A stretch of DNA of 64,000 nt from Acanthamoeba castellanii str. Neff (taxonomy: Eukaryota; Discosea; Longamoebia; Acanthamoebidae). The stretch lies in assembly GCF_000313135.1 (NCBI RefSeq), contig NW_004457617.1:44084-108083 (forward strand). Direction: 5' to 3'. Each line of letters starts with the position of its first letter. Position 1 is the stretch's first letter. Made by a program: the position numbers and the translations under genes. The notes beneath the pieces were generated by a model. The model was given only the letters and a program-made list of their open reading frames with translations. It was not told where the DNA came from and did no database searches. Positions 56,079-64,000 of the stretch are shown piece after piece.

Positions 56079-57065
56079 ATGGGAAGCCTGTTCAATCTCG
56101 AGAAGCAGATGGAGGCCTACGCGCCCTACCACATGAACAAAATGTACACACACGCTCCAATCTCTTGTCGTCTCAGCTCTTTCCCAGTTGTATTTTACAT
56201 ATCTTTTTATCTGTAGAAATCAGTGGATCCACATCGTGTGCGTGCCCATCATCTTGTGGACGGCGCTGGTGTGGGTGGCGGGCGCGGTTGGCCCGCTCGT
56301 GCCCGGCCTCGACCTGAGCTTCGGCCACCTGCCCTGTGGTCCGTTCGTCGTCAACGGCGCCTTCCTCGTCATCACCGTCTACGCCGCCTTCTACGTCATC
56401 CTCGAGCCCGTCGCCGGCGTACGTCGCCGCTCCCTCTCCACCCCCTTCCCCTCGCCCCAACAACTCACCTCTGCTTGACGTGTGTGTGCGGTGCGTGCGG
56501 TGCGGTGTGCGCGCTTACTAGTCGCTGTACCTGCCTATCCTGTACGGTCTGGCCTACACGGCCACTCACTACGCCCAGACGGCGGCCAACCCCCACACCA
56601 CCGCCCTCGCCATCCACGTGGTGTGCTGGATCCTCCAGGTTAGTCTATTGTTTGTTGCGTGTGTGTGTGTGTGTGTCGTGTGTCGTTTCTCTTTCTGCGT
56701 ACTATGTGGTGCTTGTGCTGACGCTCCACATCGCTCAGTTCCTGGGCCATGGCCTTGCCGAGAAGCGTGCCCCTGCGCTCTTGGACAGCTTTGTGCAGTG
56801 TACCGCACCACCACCATCAAACTCTGGCGCGCTGGTGAGTGCTGACACACACGACACACGACCACACTTACACGACCACACACGACCACACACACACACA
56901 CACACCACAGCGCTGGTGTTGGCGCCCATGTTCGTGTGGCTGGAGGTGCTCTTCATGCTGGGCTACAAGCCAGAGCTGCACAAGCGCATCGTCAACAGCG
57001 CCTCGCGCAACATCCTCGCCTTCAGGAAGGCCCAGCAGGCCAAGACCGCCACCAAGACCAAGTGA
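56079..57065 (+). CDS. Mpo1-like (DUF962) ER membrane dioxygenase
   Basis: Five or six exons starting SLFNLEKQMEAYAPYHMNK. The next exon begins INQWIHIVCVPIILWTALVW. Later parts are SLYLPILYGLAYTATHYAQT, ALAIHVVCWILQ|FLGHGLAEKRAPALLDSFVQ and ALVLAPMFVWLEVLFMLGYK. Conserved histidines at YHxNK, WIH, AIHV and FLGHG match the YGL010w/Mpo1 family. Mpo1 is a yeast Fe(II) dioxygenase in alpha-oxidation of 2-hydroxy fatty acids from phytosphingosine. Four or so hydrophobic segments place it in a membrane, and the Lys-rich end (QQAKTATKTK) could act in ER retention. Enzyme function is by family inference. Confidence 0.9.
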
Positions 57066-57148
57066 TCTACCTCATGCCCAACATTTAATACTTAATTTAA
57101 TAACACACATTTTATATGTCCATATTTTATTTCTATTATCTCTTTGAT

Positions 57149-59760
57149 TCACTGCTTGGCGAAGTTCCAGCCGTAGAAGGGGTCGGAGGGTACTTCGACC
57201 GACACGACACGTGTGGGGCCACCAAGCCAGGAGGGCTTGCTGACCTCGAAGTGGACCAGCACGTTGGTGAACCCGCTCTCGACGTTGAGGCACGAGGCCG
57301 TGGGGTCGGACGCCAACAGCCGGAACGAGTTGCCGTACTCCCACACCGCTTGCTTCACGCCCAACGCGGAGTCGCCCAAGCCCGTGCCTGGCCACCACCC
57401 GCCAACGCCCAAGAGCGAGGTCAGGGCGCAGGCCCTAAAGGCCATTCAACAACGTTGTTGAATGACGTACCGCTGATGGAGAAGTAGAGAACGAGCTGGT
57501 TGTTGGGCTGATCGACCAACACAGTTACGTTGCCTCCCATTAATCTGCACACACGCGTGTGCGGTGATGAGTGCGCGTGCGATCGGGCATGTGCGGTCAT
57601 GCATGAACGAACCCGCCGAGAACGGAGGCCAGATAGACCCCAGCGTAGCTGGTGAGGTTGCCTGGGTTGGTCGGCAGGGGCTGGAGCTCCCGCAGGCTCT
57701 GGTCGATGGCCGGCAGCACTTCGGCAATCGCCTCCGCCCACGGCATCACGAAACCGCTGCTCTGCAGAATCAATGCTGCACCACACGAGAAGACGTGGTT
57801 GTTGAAGATGGTGAGATGATATGATGATGGTGATGATGGTTGAAGATTTCGGTTGGCGCGACGCGCTCGGACATAAAAGTGGCCGGTACCAGTCTTGACC
57901 TCGGGAAAGAAGACGAGGATGGTGAAGTAGCCCGGCATGCTGCCGGCCTTGACGCGAACCCAGTAGGGCGGCAAGCCCTGGCCAAAGGCGCTGCTGTGGT
58001 AGACCTCGAACGGGTACCCATACGCCGTGGTCTGGCAGGAGGCGATCGTGGTGGTGAACCGAGTTAGCTCCTCGACAGCCAGATGACGCTGGGCGCTGGT
58101 GAAGAAGGTGGGTGCACCTGCTCGTCGTTGATGAACGACGAAGTGAGCATCTCGCGCAGCGTGCTTGAGTAGATGCCCAACGCGTTCTTGCGCTCGTCCT
58201 GGCCGACCATGAACAGCGACACCAGCTTGGCCAGGTCCTTCACCGTCGAGTACACCTGAACCCGCACCATCGCATCGTTGAGTCATCGGCATGTGGCCCC
58301 AGCGAGAGCGCGTGGGTGTGCCGTGCAAGGTACGTTTCCGGTCGGCCGTGCCCAGTTGAGGTCGACGTGCGACACAAACGAGGGGAAGGTGATGTTTCCG
58401 ATCTTGCCCGGCGGCACCCGCTTGGCCATGTCGGACCACGCGCTGTAGCCCATGTACGAGCTGTCCATCCCTACGTATGCGCCGGTAGCGTGAGTCCGCG
58501 GAGCAAGACAGAATAGGGAGCTCGGTCAGGTGTACCGAGAGGCTTGAAGATGTGCTGGTGCACGTAGTCCTCGTAGGACATGCCCACGAGGGACTCCAGC
58601 GCGCGGCCGATGATCGCGTAGGCGCCGTCGGCGTAGTGGGGGTCCTGCCACATAGGCGCCGTGGGCTGGGCGCGACAATCGCCATCGAACAATCAAAATC
58701 ACAATCACCGCCATACCACGCCTGATGAGCAAAGAACGCACCTGTTCGGCAGTGACTCGCTTCCAGGCCTCGGCGTTGGAGATGTCGCAGGCGTCGCCCA
58801 GAATCGGTTCCAGGAGGGTGAAGAAGTTGCATGGCGTCGCGCCCGTGAGCCCACTGCCAGCGCGGCCCCGCGAGGTTGGTTTGAAATAGGACCGAGACGG
58901 TGCGCGCGTTGGGTAGTACACGTACCTGGTCTGGCCGGCGAGAGTGCGCCAGGTGATGCCCGGGTTGTTCTTGTAGGGCGTCGGCCACGTCAGCTCGGGC
59001 ACATATTTCTGCTCCCCCGATCGCAAGATCAGTGTGCATTGGTGCGTACACCCAGCATGCTCATGCAGCGGCGACGTACGCTGACGGGGTCGTCCAGCGA
59101 GAGCTTGCCCTGGTCCCGCAGCTGAAAGAGCATGAGATTGGTGATGAGCTTGGTGATGGACCCCACGCGGTAGATCGTGTTCTCATCGGCTAACCTGATC
59201 ACCCACAACGACCACGACCACGTTGTGTGAGCGATCGGTGGCTGGGGTGGTGGTGTGACATCTGTGGTGGTACGAGGAGGGGTCGGAGGAGTCGACCAGG
59301 CCGTAGCCCTGTTGCCAGATGAGCTCCTGGTCGTATACGAGGCCCACCGACGCCGCCTGGATGCTCGCCGCTTCAACCAGCGAGCGGAACGAGGCGTCCA
59401 TGTTCGCGATGGCCTTGCGCAGCCTATCTGGCATGTACTGAAAATTGTAGCACATCAGGCCAAATAGAAAAGGTGTGAACCAAGACAGATCTAGCTGTGT
59501 AATCAGGCCTGTGTGTTGATGGTGGTGAGTTCTTAGCCACGTACACGTTGGTTGATGAAGGCCTGACTCACTGCACGAGGGTGGGTGGGACACTCAGGCA
59601 GGGTGGAGCCGCGCTTGCTGAGGGAACTCACAGCGGCGGTGCTTTGGATGCGCGGTTCAAGCAACGCGCGGTGGACGTGTTCCCAGGGAAGGCCTGCGGT
59701 CTCCCGCACCACGCACCCTAGAGCTAGCAAAGCTATGGTCAAGGGGATCAACCGGCCCAT
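57149..59760 (-). CDS. Secreted beta-lactamase-fold serine hydrolase
   Basis: About eleven exons. ATG 59760 is chosen because it opens a signal peptide (GRLIPLTIALLALGCVV); an ATG 24 bases upstream is also possible. The catalytic serine motif is YRVGSITKLITNLMLFQLRD (S-x-x-K). It is preceded by QAASVGLVYDQELIWQQGYG and followed by DQGKLSLDDPVSKYVPEL. The second motif region is YADGAYAIIGRALESLVGM, where class C enzymes have YxN, so the Asn is replaced. A C-terminal beta domain follows (YAGVYLASVLGG, NVTVLVDQPNNQLVLYFSIS). Acanthamoeba secretes hydrolases into phagosomes, but substrate is not predictable: esterase, peptidase and lactamase relatives exist. The protein is longer than plain class C enzymes because of that extra domain. 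Confidence 0.83.
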
Positions 59761-60462
59761 TGTTGTAAGCCTCACGCGGGGCATGCAGCTGTTTAGTTGG
59801 TGTAAGGAATGAGAACTCTCCGGGTGGTTTGCACAAAACGCCGCGTTAGAAAACAAGCACGAAGATCACGCACTTCGGGCCACCTTCGGGCCGGGTGAAC
59901 TGAACAGCAAAGCTCCTTTTCTGGTCGGAGATTCGTGAGAATAACGTGTGGCATGCAACAGACCAACGTAGCTAAACCGCAATCTTCGGCCAACAATGGT
60001 GGTTGGCACCAGTATCGAGCCACCGGCCTTTGGCCAGCCTCGCTATTTCCTAAAAATTTAGTTACGCTATTTTTCGTGCGTCGAATCCGTGTAATATCCG
60101 ACCATTTGGCCAGATGTAATTTGGGAGGCCAACGCAAAACGAAAAGAGGGCCAGAGAGAAAAGAGCGAAGTGGCGTTGGTCTGCCCGCACAGGACACTAG
60201 GCAGCAAGTGGATGGAATACTGAGGAGGCGGGCGGCCTGCGACTTGTACAACGAATATCAAGTAGTCGAACTGTAAAACGATTTATTTTGGAGGAGGTCC
60301 GGGAGGTGGAGCTGTGGAGAGTACTCAAAAAAGGGACGCTTTATAAAACAACCAAACGCACTCGCGAGGGCGAAGAAGATCGAAGGCTTCGTTCTTTCGA
60401 TTTAGCCCCCCCCCCCATCGTAGGAGCTAAACACGAAGCATAGGAGCGAAAACAACGCGAAG
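59761..60462. other. Divergent promoter region
   Basis: About 700 bases between the hydrolase and SAM-domain starts. GCTTTATAAAACAACC near 60336 is a TATA-like box on the plus strand, about 125 bases before the next ATG. A C-run (60408-60416) and GGCC-rich words (CGGCCTTTGGCCAGCC near 60023) are visible. The minus-strand ORF across 59793-60251 has no support. Confidence 0.5.
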
Positions 60463-61763
60463 ATGATGTCGTCTACGACGGAAGATGGAGCTACGGTGAC
60501 AGTACGGAACCCGCTGCTCGTGGTGATGCAAGCCCAAGCGGAGAAGGAGAAGATAAGGGAGCGACGACGCAAGATTAGGGCCGAGCGACGGAAGGATCGC
60601 GAACGAAGACGAGGAACCGGCCAGGTCGGGGGCCACGTGCGCCCTACGACCTACACGCCCCCTCCGCCCCTCCTCATGCCCTCGGCATCTTCATCTTCTT
60701 CGAGCAACGGGGGCGTCTCATTCTCGAAGAAGAACGCGGACATCAACTACGACGTGAAGATCGTCGGACCCAAGGTCCCATGGGAGCACAAGGGCAGCAA
60801 GGCCCCCTCTTCATCTTCAACATCATCGACCAAGGGGCGAGGGATGGCGGCAAACGGGAAGGGCGCAAGCAACAGCGATTCGGAGGTGGGAACGCGTAGG
60901 GGCAAGGCGACCAAGGAGGAGATGGCCAACGGCAACGCCGCCATGTCCCCCGCCCAGCAGCTCCTCATGCGCATGTATCAAAAGAAGCAGCCGCAGCCGG
61001 TACGCTCCCCCCAATCTCCTTTCCTCTTTTAAGTCCGCTACGTTTTCGACTTTGATCATCTTCATCTTCATCTTTTTTTCCCTCCTTCTCCTCTTCTCCT
61101 CGTCATCGACCTTTGCATCTCTACACGAACGTTTCGTTTTGATTGTATTTGGCACTCGCTGACTGAACCGCGGTTGTGTTGTCGTTTCTTCTCGTGCGTG
61201 GCGATGATGGTGATGGTGATGGTGATGGTGATGACCGATCGCCATCACCGGCGAGCGCAGGGAGGGCCAAGGGGAAGGAGGAGGAGGCGAGCCGGGCGGC
61301 GGCAGCGGCGATGGTGGTGCAGCACAGCCCGCAGCAGGAGAAGCTGGTGGCGGAGGTGGCCAAGCGGGTCCACGAGGCGTCGGCAGAGGGCCACGGCGGC
61401 CATCAACAGCAGCGGACGAGAAGGAGGAACGAGGAGTACCTTGTCGAGAGCGACCTTCATGAGATTTGTGACTGGCTGGCTTCCCTCAAGCTACCCGTGC
61501 CGGACTACCTCGAGCCGCTGGTGATGGAGGGCTTCGACAACATGAACACGATCCGGCTGCTGCAGGAGGAGGACCTGATCAAGCACGTGGGCATCAACAA
61601 GACGGGCCACCGCAAGAAGATCATGTACTGGGTACACCGCAACCGACCAGAGGGCTACTTCGACATGATGAGCGACGGCGAGCAGGAGGACGACGACCAG
61701 GACGACTACAACATCATGTCCGAGCTCAACTGGTCCTCCAGCGACTCCTCGGCCGCGACCTGA
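60463..61763 (+). CDS. SAM-domain protein with basic, Ser-rich N-terminus
   Basis: The first exon (from ATG 60463) encodes a basic coiled segment (EKEKIRERRRKIRAERRKDR), then Pro/Ser-rich disordered sequence with VKIVGPKVPWEHKG. The last exon holds a C-terminal SAM domain: HEICDWLASLKLPVPDYLEP, then EGFDNMNTIRLLQEEDLIKH and VGINKTGHRKKIMYWVHR, all core positions. An acidic tail follows. The intron between is uncertain: the obvious CCG|GTACGC donor at about 60999 does not join the visible acceptor in frame. A donor slightly upstream (AT|GTATCA) would. SAM domains oligomerise or bind RNA or scaffolds; the specific role is unknown. Confidence 0.75.
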
Positions 61764-62090
61764 TGAATGGGCGGCGAGTCTCTACTACTCTACGCAGCGC
61801 GACCTCGACGACGTGCCTCTCCTTCATCACTATCTCCATCCATCTCTCCTCCGCTCTTGCTGTTTTGTACACTTGGCATCCAACCCGAAGCGTTGGGGAA
61901 GGCGCTGGGTTATACATTGTAATAAAGTAATCGATTACGGAATTATGCCCAAATGATCGCTGTAGATGGTAGATTGTAGATAGCAACACGAACACATGGG
62001 TGGATGGCCAAGCTTGTTTATTCAGGGGTCTTACATGCGCGAAAAACAGCGGACCTCCACAGAATCAGGCTTGCTGTAGAGGCAGGCAGC
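61764..62090. other. Convergent 3' region
   Basis: Between two convergent genes. TGTAATAAAGTAATCGATTACG near 61917 carries an AATAAA signal for the plus-strand SAM gene. TTTATTCAGGGG near 62016 carries a complementary signal for the minus-strand gene. Nothing else was seen. Confidence 0.55.
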
Positions 62091-62316
62091 TTAGGCCGAA
62101 GTGGGCTGTGGTGGCGCAGAGATCTTGGCACCCTTGCTCAGCTTCTCGTCCTGTAACGCCGCAGCAATGAGGTGAGAGATTGTCACAATTTCCATCAATT
62201 AAATTATTCTGTACCTTTCGCTTGGGCACGGCAGACTTGCCGGCCTTGTCGGCGGTGAGGCCAGCCTTGGAGCTCAGGAAGCTCTTGTAGAGGGGCGAGT
62301 TCACGTCGTAGATCAT
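62091..62316 (-). CDS. Tiny conserved-looking protein of 53 residues
   Basis: Two exons (62316-62215 and 62150-62091). The start MIYDVNSPLYKSFLSSKAG comes directly after an acceptor-like ACAAG, so a 5' UTR intron is likely. The middle is Lys-rich (DKAGKSAVPKRK) and the end is KLSKGAKISAPPQPTSA. The splice junction is phase 0 with a GTAC donor. The compact pattern 'NSPLYKSFLS' looks like a small conserved eukaryotic protein, but I cannot name the family. Confidence 0.6.
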
Positions 62317-62468
62317 CTTGTATGCGCGGTTGATTTGATTTTGGATTGATTGCGTGCAGGCGAGGAAAAAAGCAGGAAAGCCAGAAAATACAAACCTGCA
62401 CAAATTCCGCAACAAATGAAATTCTGAATAAATGATTTTCTCAAGTGGCGCACGGACAGAGATCGGTG

Positions 62469-63912
62469 ATGGATAGCCACCCCCTGCTTGCCGAGGCCGA
62501 GGAGGCCATCGCCACCAGCCCGCTGGTGACTGCGGTGTGGTGGGTGATGGTCTCCCTGCCCATGCCGCTGGTCAACTTCGTCCACAGCCTCTACCTGTGC
62601 TACTCGATGCGGCTGACCCTCGCCACCGTGCGCCCCCTGCCCTGGCTGCTGTCGCTGGCGCTCGCCATGGGCTCCTGCCTCATCGGGGCCACCACGCGCT
62701 ACGTGCTGCTGGGCAAGCGGGCCGAATGGCTCGCCTCGGACACCGCCCTTCCCACCTACTTCCTGGCCTGGGTGCTCATCAACTCTTCTAATGTTGTCCC
62801 TGGAATACTGACTTCTCGTCCCGGCTACGTACCTACATCAACCTCAGCTTGCATCTTTCATCTTTAGTGATTGGCAGATTTCCTCATTTCCTTTTCCCTG
62901 CCATCTTGTGCTGCACGTTGGTGGTGGCTTGGCCAGCTCGCGATGACTGTGTTGGAGATGGTGCACAAGGCTCGGACCATCACTGGAGCCGTTGACCTCA
63001 CCGTCAAGGTGCGCGCTCGCTCGACTTTGTCACCGTGTGACAATTCTGCCTGGTTGCTAGCAAGCGGGGAGCGTCGCTCACCCCTTCTTTTGCGTGTCTT
63101 GCCCTGCGCACGTCCAGACATTCGCCGAACCGGTCTGGGTGGGTCCGATTGTCATTGGCGCCCTATCTAGTACGCTCCCGCCCCAATTAGAGCCGCACTA
63201 TGCGCGCACGACACACATGACACGCACGCACACGCACACCACTATCGTAGCGAACTCACCTTCACCACGCCCCGTCGTCAGGCTGCACGGGTAGCTTCTA
63301 CCGGGTGATTGTCGAGCGCGTCATGCTCGGCGACAATGGCTCCACGGAGTTCACCAAGCCTACCATTCTGGGCCTCAAAATGGGCGTCTACCTCTCTCTC
63401 TTCTACTATTTCAGCACAGGTCCGCTCCCTCGTGTCGTGTGTCGTGTGTGTCGTGTCGTGTCGTGTCGTTTTGTGTTGTCTGACGCCATGATGTGTTTAC
63501 ATACGTAGATCCCTACGGTGTCTTCTTCAGCGCGCCCTGGTTATCGAAGGAGGTGGCCACGCTGATCATGATGTACTACCTCATCGCGACCGGACTGACC
63601 GTGGTCCTGCTGGGCCCCATCGCGCCCTTCCCCGTCAACCTGCTCGAGCGCATCCTGCCCTCGCACCTGATCGCCGGCCACCCGTTCAACGATCTCAACG
63701 TCCTGCCGCCCCCGGTCTACTACCCCGGCAAGGCGCGCATTGCCGAGGCCCGCGAGGCCATGATCAAGCGCCACAACGTGCTGCCAAGCTTGAGCAAGAG
63801 CAAGAGCAAGGCCAAGGCCAAAAAGTACGCCGACGAAGACGAAGACAAGTACGCCAACTACGCCAAGGAATTCAAGGAATCCATGGATGTGAAGGACGCC
63901 AAGGATGTGTAA
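62469..63912 (+). CDS. TRIC-like (TMEM38) ER cation channel
   Basis: Monovalent cation channel of ER or contractile-vacuole membranes, by family. Exon 1 (62469 to about 62796) has several hydrophobic helices (LVTAVWWVMVSLPMPLVNFV, FLAWVLINSSN). Exon 2 (62937-63008) reads LAMTVLEMVHKARTITGAVD. Exon 3 gives FAEPVWVGPIVIGALS and exon 4 CTGSFYRVIVERVMLGDNGS. This matches the TRIC pattern of a charged 'RA-TI-GVD' helix followed by a G-S/G-GxG-type re-entrant kink and 'lE.l..g'. The last exon has two helices and a Lys/Asp-rich tail (SLSKSKSKAKAKKYADEDED). The identification rests on pattern only, and the Gly kink is altered. Confidence 0.65.
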
Positions 63913-64000
63913 GGCATTTTGGCCCGCGGCTATGCATCGGTTGTCTTTCGTGGGTGCGTTGCGTGCCGTGTGTGTGTGTGTGTGTGGTGCGCGTGTGTGG

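Noticed and set aside
59793..60251. 152-codon minus-strand ORF in the divergent spacer
   Set aside because: No signal, domain or splice link to the hydrolase, and it overlaps a TATA-containing promoter region.
1..64000. tRNA and rRNA genes
   Set aside because: Scanning for B-box GGTTCGANTCC-like words and rRNA signatures gave no candidate with a matching cloverleaf partner; a covariance search was not possible here.

Overview
The window looks like nuclear DNA of a free-living amoeba, most likely Acanthamoeba or a close relative. The GC content is high, genes are packed a few hundred bases apart or less, and most are split by many short GT-AG introns filled with TG/CA-type simple repeats. The gene set (Smr/DUF1771, MFSD2-like, Vms1, CENP-X, C5-sterol desaturase, LIM-RapGAP) is eukaryotic and amoebozoan in flavour. 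The organism is inferred; no marker gene is present to prove it. There is one assembly gap (50702-50722, 21 N).

Layout. 69-9790, minus strand: an EF-hand mitochondrial carrier (cut by the window edge), a triple-CUE/DUF1771/Smr protein, a CASTOR/GATSL-like ACT-domain protein and a small proline-rich protein. 9915-19785, plus strand: an MFSD2/GPH-type transporter, a VNX1-like cation/proton exchanger and a SET-MYND (SMYD) protein. 19899-30957, minus strand: one very large gene of about 35 exons and about 2,500 residues, with acidic-tryptophan motifs, TPR-like helices and a C-terminal CHAT-like region. 30991-34049: a sharply bounded island almost without CpG, holding a pair of inverted repeats and only broken ORFs. 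34053-46751, minus strand: an NTF2-like protein, a C5-sterol desaturase, a Gfo/Idh/MocA oxidoreductase, a secreted protein, a LIM-RapGAP protein and an SDR with a cysteine-rich leader. 46900-53105: a triple-RRM/RS splicing-type factor and Vms1/ANKZF1 on minus, with a CENP-X histone-fold gene on plus between them. 53390-63912: a cupin, two unrecognised proteins, an Mpo1-like protein, a secreted beta-lactamase-fold hydrolase (minus), a SAM-domain protein, a 53-residue protein (minus) and a TRIC-like channel.

The genes do not form an obvious pathway cluster. Several relate to membranes and nutrient or ion handling (carrier, MFSD2-like, VNX1-like, TRIC-like, sterol desaturase, Mpo1-like, arginine-sensor-like ACT protein). 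Others handle RNA or ribosome quality (Smr, RRM/RS, Vms1) and chromatin (SMYD, CENP-X). Exon borders were read by hand from GT/AG sites, reading phase and protein family patterns, so individual junctions may be a few codons off. The strongest non-genic signal is the CpG-depleted island with terminal-type inverted repeats, which looks like a decayed, once-methylated mobile insertion.
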